The notes under the pieces are model-generated. The model was not told where the DNA came from. It saw only the letters and a program-made list of their open reading frames with translations, and searched no databases. Shown here piece by piece: positions 1 to 6,224 of a stretch of 8,895 nucleotides of DNA (within the stretch, counting starts at the first letter, position 1; the number at the start of each line of letters is the position of its first letter). The stretch covers positions 1 through 8,895 of the forward strand of contig CAOKHR010000085.1 of NCBI GenBank assembly GCA_948468325.1. The letters run 5' to 3'. Made by a program: the position numbers and the translations under genes. The stretch is from an uncultured Lachnospiraceae bacterium. Its GTDB lineage: Bacteria > Bacillota > Clostridia > Lachnospirales > Lachnospiraceae.

Positions 1-758
1 AGGTACCGGATACTAAGGGCGGCGTACAGTTTAACCCGGACGGTACATTAAACAGAGCTGCGATGCTTACCATCATGAATCCGGATGATAAAGCAGGATT
101 GGAAGCAGCGCTTAGAATCAAAGAAGAGACCGGAGCGGAAGTTACCGTAATCACCATGGGACTTCCGAAAGCAGATGAAGTTCTCCGTGAAGCGATAGCA
201 ATGGGAGCAGACAAGGGAATCCTTGTAACAGACAGAGTTCTTGGCGGCGCTGATACATGGGCGACTTCCACAACTCTTGCAGGAGCAATCCGCAATCTGG
301 ACTATGATTTAATCATCACAGGACGTCAGGCAATCGACGGAGATACTGCACAGGTTGGACCGCAGATTGCAGAACACCTTGGACTTCCGGTGATTTCTTA
401 TGCACAGAATATCAAAATTGACGGCGATGCAGTGATTGTTGAGCGTCAGTATGAAGACAGATACCATGAATTAAAGGTAAAAATGCCCTGCCTGATTACA
501 GCATTGTCAGAATTGAACGAGCCGCGTTATATGACTCCGGGCGGAATCTTTGATGCTTATGAAAAAGAAGTTACCGTATGGGGAAGACCTGATTTGAAAG
601 ATGTAGACGATGCAAACCTTGGATTAAAAGGTTCACCGACCAAGATTGCAAAAGCATCCGATAAAGTCCGCAAAGGCGCAGGAGAAAAAGTAACACTTGC
701 TCCGGATGAAGCAGTAGATTACCTGATCGGTAAGTTCAAAGAGAAACATATTATCTAA
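1..758 (+). CDS. etfB: Electron transfer flavoprotein subunit beta, 5' end cut by window edge
   Basis: The frame is open from base 3 and ends at TAA 756-758, giving 251 visible residues, so only the N-terminal few residues are missing. The first possible ATG at 63 is internal, because the codons before it (reading VPDTKGGVQFNPDGTLNRAA) are typical EtfB sequence. The stretch VERQYEDRYHELKVK followed by MPCLITA (about 441-510) fits the ETF beta-subunit signature, and GRQAIDGDTAQVGPQIAEHL (331-390) is the conserved nucleotide-binding segment. EtfB and EtfA form a cytoplasmic FAD heterodimer that passes electrons to or from an acyl-CoA dehydrogenase; in butyrate-forming Clostridia the partner is usually Bcd, with electron bifurcation to ferredoxin. 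The dehydrogenase gene would be expected upstream of the window, so the exact partner (butyryl-CoA, lactate or another type) is inferred. It is co-transcribed with etfA, which begins 27 bp after this stop. Confidence 0.95.
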   Translation, partial: VPDTKGGVQFNPDGTLNRAAMLTIMNPDDKAGLEAALRIKEETGAEVTVITMGLPKADEVLREAIAMGADKGILVTDRVLGGADTWATSTTLAGAIRNLDYDLIITGRQAIDGDTAQVGPQIAEHLGLPVISYAQNIKIDGDAVIVERQYEDRYHELKVKMPCLITALSELNEPRYMTPGGIFDAYEKEVTVWGRPDLKDVDDANLGLKGSPTKIAKASDKVRKGAGEKVTLAPDEAVDYLIGKFKEKHII

Positions 759-785
759 TAAAAATAAGGAAAAGTGGTGAATATC

Positions 786-1829
786 ATGGGATTAGAAGAA
801 TATAAAGGAGTATATGTCTTTGCTCAGCAGGTAGACAACGTATTAGACGGTGTTGCATTTGAACTGCTTGGCAAAGCAAAAGACCTGGCAAAGGATTTGG
901 ATACGGATGTAACAGCAGTACTGATTGGTTCTGACGTAAAAGGCCTTGCAGATGATCTGGCAGTTTACGGAGCAGACAAAGTAATCGTTGTTGACGATCC
1001 GGAACTGAAAGATTACAGAACAGAGCCATATGCACATGCCCTGGCATCTGTAATCAATGAATATAAACCGGAGATCATGTTAGTAGGCGCTACGGCAATC
1101 GGCCGTGACCTTGGCCCTACCGTTTCTGCAAGAGTTGCAACAGGCCTCACAGCTGACTGTACCGTACTTGAAATCGGTGATTTCCCATTGGTTGCACAGC
1201 CTGGCAAAGAAGACGAGCAGAAGCACAATCAGCTTCTTATGACACGTCCGGCATTCGGCGGCAATACAATTGCAACCATTGCATGCCCGGATAACCGCCC
1301 GCAGATGGCTACGGTACGTCCCGGCGTTATGCAGAAGATTGCTCCGATTGAAGGCGCAAAGGCAAATATCATCGAGTTTAATCCTGGTTTTACACCGGAT
1401 AACCGTTATGTAGAGATTTTAAATATTGTAAAAGCAGTGAAGAATACGGCAAATATTATGGAAGCAAAAATTCTGGTATCCGGCGGCCGTGGCGTCGGTT
1501 CCAAAGAGAACTTTAAATTACTGGATGATCTGGCAGAAGTACTTGGCGGAACAGTAAGCTGCTCACGTGCAGTTGTAGAGAATGGCTGGCAGCCGCAGGA
1601 TCTGCAGGTTGGACAGACAGGTAAAACAGTTCGTCCGCAGATTTATTTTGCAATCGGTATTTCCGGAGCAATTCAGCACGTAGCCGGTATGGAAGATTCT
1701 GATCTGATTGTTGCAATCAATAAAGATGAGGATGCTCCGATCTTTGATGTTGCTGATTATGGCCTGGTTGGAGATCTTAATAAGATTGTTCCGGCTTTGA
1801 CAGCAGCTTTAAAGGCTGAGATGGCTTAA
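786..1829 (+). CDS. etfA: Electron transfer flavoprotein subunit alpha
   Basis: This 347-residue protein is the FAD-binding partner of EtfB. The N-terminal domain starts MGLEEYKGVYVFAQQVDN, and the C-terminal FAD domain carries LVSGGRGVGS (about 230-239). The segment IYFAIGISGAIQHVAG (about 286-301), followed by an IVAIN match, fits the ETF alpha signature. Length is normal for the family, and no extra N-terminal ferredoxin domain is present. Start choice: in-frame GTG codons at 774 and 777 would add up to four residues. I prefer ATG 786 because GGTGA (776-780) sits 5 nt upstream as a Shine-Dalgarno sequence and MGLEEYKG is the usual N-terminus; AAGGA (766-770) would serve GTG 777 instead. 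The gene follows etfB in one operon and is its last gene, with a terminator about 30 bp after the stop. Role in acyl-CoA dehydrogenase electron transfer is known for the family; the specific dehydrogenase is not visible. Confidence 0.95.
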   Translation: MGLEEYKGVYVFAQQVDNVLDGVAFELLGKAKDLAKDLDTDVTAVLIGSDVKGLADDLAVYGADKVIVVDDPELKDYRTEPYAHALASVINEYKPEIMLVGATAIGRDLGPTVSARVATGLTADCTVLEIGDFPLVAQPGKEDEQKHNQLLMTRPAFGGNTIATIACPDNRPQMATVRPGVMQKIAPIEGAKANIIEFNPGFTPDNRYVEILNIVKAVKNTANIMEAKILVSGGRGVGSKENFKLLDDLAEVLGGTVSCSRAVVENGWQPQDLQVGQTGKTVRPQIYFAIGISGAIQHVAGMEDSDLIVAINKDEDAPIFDVADYGLVGDLNKIVPALTAALKAEMA

Positions 1830-1860
1830 TCGTCAGGTTGAAAATCGAATTTTGAATTAT

Positions 1861-1919
1861 AAAAACCGCACTTTTTTGGATGCTGTTTGATACAGGAGTC
1901 CGGAAAACTGCGGTTTTTT
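1861..1919 (+). terminator. Rho-independent terminator of the etf operon
   Basis: AAAAACCGCA (1861-1870) is perfectly complementary to TGCGGTTTTT (1909-1918), and the right arm ends in a run of six T. The 38-nt loop can itself fold: CTGT (1883-1886) with ACAG (1892-1895), flanked by GGA/TCC and a T-run/A-run pairing, so a long interrupted hairpin is likely. The flanking A and T runs mean it could also act on minus-strand transcripts. Confidence 0.85.
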
Positions 1920-1924
1920 GCGGC

Positions 1925-1939
1925 TCAGGAATATCCTGA
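1925..1939. repeat. Short inverted repeat in the etfA to 2035 gap
   Basis: TCAGGA-ATA-TCCTGA is a perfect 6-bp inverted repeat with a 3-bp centre, just after the terminator and about 35-60 bp upstream of the predicted promoter of the next gene. It could be a small operator half-site pair or an extra hairpin backing up termination. Nothing else in the window repeats it. Confidence 0.35.
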
Positions 1940-1972
1940 AATGCTTATTTACAGGTTTTGTTTTGGATAGAG

Positions 1973-2002
1973 GTAGCATTTTATCTGAAATATCGGTATA
2001 AT
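1973..2002 (+). promoter_or_regulatory. Putative promoter for the 2035-4837 operon
   Basis: A perfect TATAAT -10 box lies at 1997-2002. The best -35 candidate is poor (GTAGCA, 1973-1978, 18-bp spacer). Transcription would start near 2009, giving a leader of about 25 nt that contains the strong AGGAGGTG (2020-2027) 7 nt before the ATG at 2035. The preceding terminator makes a separate promoter necessary here. Confidence 0.55.
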
Positions 2003-2034
2003 AAAGATATAAAAAGTGCAGGAGGTGTTGTATT

Positions 2035-2487
2035 ATGAAAAAAAATGTACGCCTTGCAGATATTTATGTCAGAATTTATAATAAGCGTCCGCTGACATTT
2101 GACGATCTTGTGTTTTTATCGAAATATGACCGTGAATGTTTTGAAAAGACTTATCGGAATGTTATGTACAATCTGGCGGAAGCAAAAGAGAAAAATAATG
2201 TGTCAGAGACGATGCCAAATTCGGCGCCGGAAAATGACAAAAGTGAAGAAAAGAAAGAAGATCATGCGAAAGCCAATCAGGAGAACAGACCGGACATTCA
2301 GCAGCTTCTTGACAACATAAAGAACATGCAGTGGGAGGATTTTCCTGTACCCATGCTTCAGGCAGACAACGTAAAACAGCTGCTTGGGAGTCTTTACATG
2401 GAAAAGCTGTTTCCTCACAATGACAAATACAGATACTTTCAGCTGGAGGATAATGTAGATACTTCTACATTTAATAAAAAAGCATGA
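2035..2487 (+). CDS. Unrecognised 150-residue protein, translationally coupled to a radical SAM protein
   Basis: I do not recognise the family. The start is firm: AGGAGGTG at 2020-2027 is a near-perfect ribosome binding site. The protein has three visible parts. An N-terminal block (about 1-48, from RLADIYVRIYNKRPLTFDDL) looks helical. A charged, low-complexity linker (about 49-88) is rich in K, E, N and D. A C-terminal block (about 89-150, from IQQLLDNIKNMQWEDFPVPM) contains a helix-like stretch and an aromatic tail (KYRYFQLED). There is no signal peptide, membrane span or cysteine cluster, so it is probably cytoplasmic. Its stop overlaps the start of the radical SAM gene by 4 bp (ATGA, 2484-2487), which implies translational coupling and similar amounts of both proteins. 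A small partner or adaptor of that enzyme is a reasonable inference, not shown by sequence. Confidence 0.85.
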   Translation: MKKNVRLADIYVRIYNKRPLTFDDLVFLSKYDRECFEKTYRNVMYNLAEAKEKNNVSETMPNSAPENDKSEEKKEDHAKANQENRPDIQQLLDNIKNMQWEDFPVPMLQADNVKQLLGSLYMEKLFPHNDKYRYFQLEDNVDTSTFNKKA

Positions 2488-4235
2488 AGAAAATACTCTT
2501 AACGGCAATTAATGCAAAGTATATTCATTCCAATCCTGCCGTTTACAATTTGAAAGCATGTGCGGGAGAATATGCAGATGCAATAGAAATTGCAGAATAT
2601 ACCATCAATCACAGAAGCGAATATATTCTTCAGGAAATTTATAAAAAAAGACCGGATGTTTTATGCTTTTCCTGTTATATCTGGAATTATGACTATGTAC
2701 GGGAAATTGCAGCAGAATTTCATAAATTAAGAAAAGAAGTGCCCATCTGGGTCGGAGGGCCGGAAGTATCGTATGAAACCAGAAAAATGTTTGCAGAAAA
2801 TCCGGCTTTCTACGGAGTGATGATTGGAGAGGGTGAGGCATCGTTTTCCGGACTGGCAGAATATTATTGCAGCGGAAAAGAAATGGAGCTAAAGAGTCTG
2901 GCAGGCATTGCATTTCGGGAGGAAATAGAAGTGGATGGGATTTGTTATACGGCGCCGCGGCCTCCTATGGATTTGAATCAGGTGCCGTTTACATATTCGG
3001 ATATGGATGAGTTTCAAAACAGAATTATCTACTACGAATCCAGCAGGGGATGTCCGTTTTCCTGCAGCTACTGTTTATCTTCCATAGATAAAAAACTGCG
3101 TTTTCGGGAGACAGACACAGTAAAAAAGGAGCTTTCTTTTTTTATCGAAAAAGAGGTGCCGCAGGTGAAGTTTGTAGACCGGACATTTAACTGCAATCAT
3201 GCGCATGCAATGGAAATCTGGCAGTTTATTAAAGCAAAAGACAGGGGAATTACAAATTTTCATTTTGAGATTGCGGCGGATCTTTTGTCAGAAGAGGAGC
3301 TTACATTACTGTCGGAACTTCGGCCGGGACTGATTCAGCTTGAAATCGGCGTGCAGTCTACAAATCCCGCGACAATCGAAGAAATTCACAGAACGATGAG
3401 GCTGACAAAGCTTTTTTCTGCGGTAAAGAAAATTCAAGAAGCCGGAAATATCCATCTGCATCTGGATTTGATTGCGGGCCTTCCCTTTGAGGATTTCGAG
3501 CGCTTTGCGCAGTCTTTTCGGGATATTTATGCATTAAAACCCAATCAGCTCCAGCTTGGATTTTTAAAAGTGCTAAAAGGCTCCTATATGTATGAGCACC
3601 GGACAAAATACGGCATCATCTGCCGTGACAGGCCGCCGTATGAAGTGATGCAGACAAACTGGCTTTCTTACGATGAAATACTATCCATCAAGCTGGTGGA
3701 GGAGATGTTGGAAGTATATTATAACAGCGGACAGTTTGAAGTGACGATGAAGCTGGTTGATGCGGCATATCGGGATTCTTTTGATTTTTTTCTGGAACTG
3801 GGACGGTTTTATGAGAAAAACAGTTATCTGGACCGGAATCATTCCAGAATCCGCAGATCGGAACTGCTGCTTGAATTTCTTACGAAAGATCAGAAAATGC
3901 CTGTGGATTTAGTAAAAGAATCACTGTTATTTGATTTGTATTATCGAGAAAATATGAAGAGCCGCCCGTTCTGGGCGAAAAACCCTGCGGAATTTTCCAG
4001 GATTACGAAGTTATTCTGCAAAAACGGCAAGCTTTCACACATAGAACCGTTTTTTTATCACTTTCCGAAAAAAGAAGAAAAAGCAGTTTCTGCACTTCCA
4101 GAGAAGCTGCCGGAATGTATTTATGTACTGTTTGAATATGAGAAACGCGATGCTTTGAGCCATCAGGCAAAGACGACGGAAATTACAGGTTTGGAGGTAA
4201 AAGAAAAATGGGAAAACGCACGGATGAAATTTTAA
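2484..4235 (+). CDS. B12-binding-type radical SAM protein (DUF4080-like C-terminus)
   Basis: This 583-residue cytoplasmic protein has the layout of B12-binding radical SAM enzymes. An N-terminal Rossmann-like region (about 1-130) includes KILLTAINAKYIHSNPA and the IWVGGPEVSYE segment typical of that group, but I see no DxHxxG cobalamin-ligand motif, so any cobalamin may bind without a protein histidine ligand, or not at all. The radical SAM domain (about 180-370) has the CxxxCxxC motif at C190, C194 and C197 (SRGCPFSCSYC), ligating a 4Fe-4S cluster that cleaves S-adenosylmethionine. HLHLDLIAGLPFED (about 324-337) is the conserved later strand. The C-terminal region (about 380-583) matches what I know as DUF4080, of unknown function. 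Substrate is unknown; methylation or rearrangement chemistry would be a guess. The start overlaps the upstream stop and the end overlaps nth by 28 bp, so all three genes share one message. Confidence 0.9.
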   Translation: MKKILLTAINAKYIHSNPAVYNLKACAGEYADAIEIAEYTINHRSEYILQEIYKKRPDVLCFSCYIWNYDYVREIAAEFHKLRKEVPIWVGGPEVSYETRKMFAENPAFYGVMIGEGEASFSGLAEYYCSGKEMELKSLAGIAFREEIEVDGICYTAPRPPMDLNQVPFTYSDMDEFQNRIIYYESSRGCPFSCSYCLSSIDKKLRFRETDTVKKELSFFIEKEVPQVKFVDRTFNCNHAHAMEIWQFIKAKDRGITNFHFEIAADLLSEEELTLLSELRPGLIQLEIGVQSTNPATIEEIHRTMRLTKLFSAVKKIQEAGNIHLHLDLIAGLPFEDFERFAQSFRDIYALKPNQLQLGFLKVLKGSYMYEHRTKYGIICRDRPPYEVMQTNWLSYDEILSIKLVEEMLEVYYNSGQFEVTMKLVDAAYRDSFDFFLELGRFYEKNSYLDRNHSRIRRSELLLEFLTKDQKMPVDLVKESLLFDLYYRENMKSRPFWAKNPAEFSRITKLFCKNGKLSHIEPFFYHFPKKEEKAVSALPEKLPECIYVLFEYEKRDALSHQAKTTEITGLEVKEKWENARMKF

Positions 4236-4837
4236 AGAGGCTGGACCGCGAATACGGGACGGAGTACCGCTGTTATCTCAATCATGAGACTCCCTGGCAG
4301 CTTTTGATTGCCGTTATTTTAAGTGCGCAGTGCACCGATGCAAGGGTAAATATTGTTACAAAAGATTTGTTTCAAAAATACGATACATTAGAAAAGTTTG
4401 CAGATGCGGATTTAAAGGAGCTGGAAAAAGATATACACTCCATCGGATTTTACCATAATAAGGCAAAAAATATCATTGCCTGCGCAAAAAAACTGGTGGA
4501 AGAGTTTCATGGAGAAGTGCCGGAAACATTAGAAGAACTGACATCGCTTGCCGGTGTGGGACGTAAAACTGCGAATGTCATCCGCGGCAATATCTACCAC
4601 GAACCGAGTGTTGTGGTAGATACGCATGTAAAGCGGATTTCCAAACGGTTAGGTTTTACAAAGAATGATGATCCTGAGAAAGTGGAAATGGATTTGATGA
4701 AAGTACTTCCAAAGGATCACTGGATTCTTTATAATATTCAGATTATTACATTTGGACGAAACATCTGTTTTGCAAGGAGTCCAAAGTGCAGCGAGTGTTT
4801 TTTGAATGATATTTGCAAGTCAAAAGATAAACGGTAA
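4208..4837 (+). CDS. nth: Endonuclease III (DNA glycosylase/AP lyase)
   Basis: This 209-residue base-excision repair enzyme removes oxidised pyrimidines and nicks abasic sites. All key residues fall at the same numbers as in the E. coli enzyme: the helix-hairpin-helix LTSLAGVGRKTANVI holds the Schiff-base lysine K120, VVVDTH holds the catalytic D138, and the C-terminal 4Fe-4S cluster cysteines are C187, C194, C197 and C203 (C-x6-C-x2-C-x5-C). Length is normal and it appears fully functional. The start at 4208 lies inside the radical SAM gene; GGAGG at 4193-4197 is a strong site 10 nt upstream. Being in one operon with a radical SAM enzyme links two iron-sulfur proteins, but a shared function is not implied. 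The 3' end faces the acyltransferase gene with 3 bp between stops. Confidence 0.97.
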   Translation: MGKRTDEILKRLDREYGTEYRCYLNHETPWQLLIAVILSAQCTDARVNIVTKDLFQKYDTLEKFADADLKELEKDIHSIGFYHNKAKNIIACAKKLVEEFHGEVPETLEELTSLAGVGRKTANVIRGNIYHEPSVVVDTHVKRISKRLGFTKNDDPEKVEMDLMKVLPKDHWILYNIQIITFGRNICFARSPKCSECFLNDICKSKDKR

Positions 4838-4840
4838 AAA

Positions 4841-5890
4841 TCAGCCGGCAATCAGATTTTGTATTTTTTTAAACCAGAAACTGTTTATCATAATTCGATT
4901 TAAACGTGTTACAATATCTGCGAACAGATAGATGATTAACATTGTGGCAATGAGAATCATACATTCCTGCCATACGGTCAGACTGTACTGTGAAAAGAGA
5001 CTTAGGATCTGTCCCATGACTACGTGCTGCAGCAGGAAGATGGCGTAGGAAATGCCTGCCGTATAGCTGAAAAACGGTTTCACCCATTTGAATTTCATCA
5101 GGTAACTGCCAAGATGATAAAATATAAGAAACAGACCGATGGAAATCATCTGTGCACAAAGAAACGGGTCCAGCGGCACTTTTACAAAAATGAAAACAAG
5201 TGCAATGCCGCCAAAGACGGCAGTAATCCATTTGGCGCTTAGTTTTTCCCGATATTCCATAAAAAGCATGCCAAGCCAGAATGCAGTCAGGCATACAATC
5301 AGATTCCGTTCTCTTTGAATCTGAAATTCAAGCAATGGCCAGTGAAAACTCAAAGTTAACGCGCAAAGCACAAAAGTCGTTATAAACCGGATGTGGCCCA
5401 TACACCATGTCAGAAGCGGATACAGCAGATACAGGCAGACAAGCGCGCCTAAAAACCATTCTCCGATAAAATAATAATTCTGTGTATAACGGTAGGACAG
5501 ATAACCGTCCATGCCAAAAAGAGTCAGAATCATGCTTTTTGGACTTCCGTTGTAAAAAAGCGTTCCGACAGTTGTTGCCTTTTGATAGAAAAGAAAAAGC
5601 CATACCATATAAAACATGGGGAAGAGTCCTTTGAATCTTCCAAAATAATAGCGCTTTAAAGAAGACGGCTTTAACTTTGGATAATTATAATAAAGGGATG
5701 CTCCGGATAACATAAAAAAGATATTCACACTGGTATTTTCTCCCCACACACCGTTAGCATGTGTAAATAAAATTGGAAAATTTGCGTGCTGGGGCGCAAG
5801 ATTTAAGATACCTGAAAAATGATAAATTACAATAATCCAGGCAGTGACGCTGCGCATAAAATCAAAGCTGTCAATGCGTTGTTTTGTCAT
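4841..5890 (-). CDS. Acyltransferase-3 family membrane protein (surface O-acyltransferase)
   Basis: The 349-residue protein is mostly hydrophobic, with about nine or ten membrane segments. Its N-terminus, RIDSFDFMRSVTAWIIVIYHF, has the family arrangement of an early Arg (R13) and the conserved His (H24) of the acyltransferase-3 (OafA/YrhL/NeuO-independent) domain, followed by NIFFMLSGASLYY (about 56-68) and RYYFGRFKGLFPMFY (about 80-94). Such proteins move acetyl or other acyl groups from cytoplasmic acyl-CoA to surface glycans, lipids or peptidoglycan. No fused SGNH domain is present, unlike many OafA-type proteins, so it may rely on a separate partner or act alone. AGGAG lies 11 nt before the ATG at 5890. 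It is transcribed away from the MBOAT and SGNH genes through a long structured leader that shares an RNA element with theirs. The exact acceptor is unknown; a transmembrane wall-teichoic or exopolysaccharide role is inference. Confidence 0.88.
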   Translation of the reverse strand: MTKQRIDSFDFMRSVTAWIIVIYHFSGILNLAPQHANFPILFTHANGVWGENTSVNIFFMLSGASLYYNYPKLKPSSLKRYYFGRFKGLFPMFYMVWLFLFYQKATTVGTLFYNGSPKSMILTLFGMDGYLSYRYTQNYYFIGEWFLGALVCLYLLYPLLTWCMGHIRFITTFVLCALTLSFHWPLLEFQIQRERNLIVCLTAFWLGMLFMEYREKLSAKWITAVFGGIALVFIFVKVPLDPFLCAQMISIGLFLIFYHLGSYLMKFKWVKPFFSYTAGISYAIFLLQHVVMGQILSLFSQYSLTVWQECMILIATMLIIYLFADIVTRLNRIMINSFWFKKIQNLIAG

Positions 5891-5937
5891 AATGCAGATT
5901 GCTCCTTTTTCATAAATTGATATTATGTGACATTATA

Positions 5938-6079
5938 GTAACAGTTCAGCCTTACGGCTTCACTGTTACGGAATCCGCCCATTTAAAGTTTGGCTGCGCC
6001 AAAGGGGCGAATTCCCGCTTGGCATAATATACGTGTTCTTACGGACTTTGCAGCCAGTGCAAAGTCCTGGGCTGAACTA
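5938..6079 (-). ncRNA. Candidate structured 5' leader RNA of the acyltransferase-3 gene
   Basis: Read on the minus strand from the predicted start near 6079, this 140-nt stretch is almost entirely hairpins. Hairpin A: GGACTTTGCA (6043-6052 in plus coordinates) with TGCAAAGTCC (6058-6067). Hairpin B: an 11-bp stem joining 6005-6015 and 5970-5980 with one G-U wobble, topped by TTTGGC-GCA-GCCAAA (5989-6003). Hairpin C: GTAACAGT / ACTGTTAC (5938-5945 with 5962-5969), then GA opposite GA, then AGCC/GGCT closed by a GUAA loop. The GNRA loop and tandem GA mismatch exist only on the minus-strand RNA, which agrees with the promoter direction. The 5' end AGTTCAGCC (6070-6078) can also pair with GGCTGAACT inside hairpin C (5943-5951), giving two mutually exclusive folds as in a riboswitch. 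There is no T-run, so termination control is not evident. Family unrecognised; it could instead be a stand-alone small RNA or an interspersed palindromic repeat. Confidence 0.6.
6034..6069 (-). promoter_or_regulatory. Shared leader hairpin element, minus-strand copy
   Basis: On the minus strand this reads CAGGA-CTTT-GCA-CTGGC-TGC-AAAG-TCCGTAAGAACA. It begins about 10 nt after the predicted start of the acyltransferase-3 transcript and forms hairpin A of that leader. It matches the plus-strand copy at 6172-6207 at 27 of 36 positions, with the stem differences compensatory. Confidence 0.7.
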
Positions 6080-6085
6080 ATACAC

Positions 6086-6114
6086 ATTATACCATATCTA
6101 AAACCGTTTACCAA
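6086..6114 (-). promoter_or_regulatory. Promoter of the acyltransferase-3 gene
   Basis: On the minus strand TTGGTA (6114-6109) and TATAAT (6091-6086) are separated by 17 bp, and the -10 is preceded by TGG, an extended -10. Transcription should start near 6079, about 190 nt before the ATG, so the leader is unusually long. A second TATAAT on the same strand (5937-5932) lacks a fitting -35 and is less convincing. Confidence 0.7.
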
Positions 6115-6123
6115 GGTTTTTTC

Positions 6124-6152
6124 TTGCAATATCGTCATTTTAATGGTAGAAT
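6124..6152 (+). promoter_or_regulatory. Promoter of the MBOAT-SGNH operon
   Basis: TTGCAA (6124-6129) and TAGAAT (6147-6152) have a 17-bp spacer, and the -10 is preceded by TGG (6144-6146), an extended -10 like that of the opposite promoter. Start of transcription should be near 6159, giving a leader of about 130 nt. The two divergent -35 boxes are only 9 bp apart (6115-6123), so one bound regulator could affect both. Confidence 0.7.
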
Positions 6153-6171
6153 GAAGTTGCTTTTGATGGGT

Positions 6172-6207
6172 CAGGAATGCGCATTTACTGCGCATTCCGT
6201 AAGAACA
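6172..6207 (+). promoter_or_regulatory. Shared leader hairpin element, plus-strand copy
   Basis: Reads CAGGA-ATGC-GCA-TTTAC-TGC-GCAT-TCCGTAAGAACA. GGAATGCGCA (6174-6183) pairs perfectly with TGCGCATTCC (6189-6198) around a 5-nt loop. It lies about 13 nt after the predicted transcript start and ends 6 nt before the AGGAG that serves the upstream ORF at 6225, so it is placed to influence translation initiation. No T-run follows, so it is not a terminator. Confidence 0.7.
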
Positions 6208-6224
6208 TGATGCAGGAGCACAGA

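Noticed and set aside
1013..1228. Minus-strand ORFs opposite etfA (for example 1013-1228 and 1513-1716)
   Set aside because: They lack ribosome binding sites and lie wholly antisense to a well-identified gene; they are by-products of its codon use.
4837..4869. Terminator for nth
   Set aside because: The stem is only six AT-rich pairs with a 12-nt loop, which is too weak to list as a feature; kept only as an observation.
5972..6031. Minus-strand 19-codon ORF beginning at the ATG near 6025
   Set aside because: No Shine-Dalgarno sequence precedes it and it lies inside the folded leader, so a real leader peptide is not supported.
6184..6203. Pseudoknot between the plus-strand hairpin loop (TTAC) and the following GTAA
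   Set aside because: The tail directly follows a 10-bp stem, so the geometry is poor, and the minus-strand copy has loop CTGGC, which cannot pair the same way.
6172..6207. Rho-independent terminator at the plus-strand hairpin
   Set aside because: The stem is strong but it is followed by GTAAGAACATGATGC with no T-run, and it lies between a promoter and its genes.
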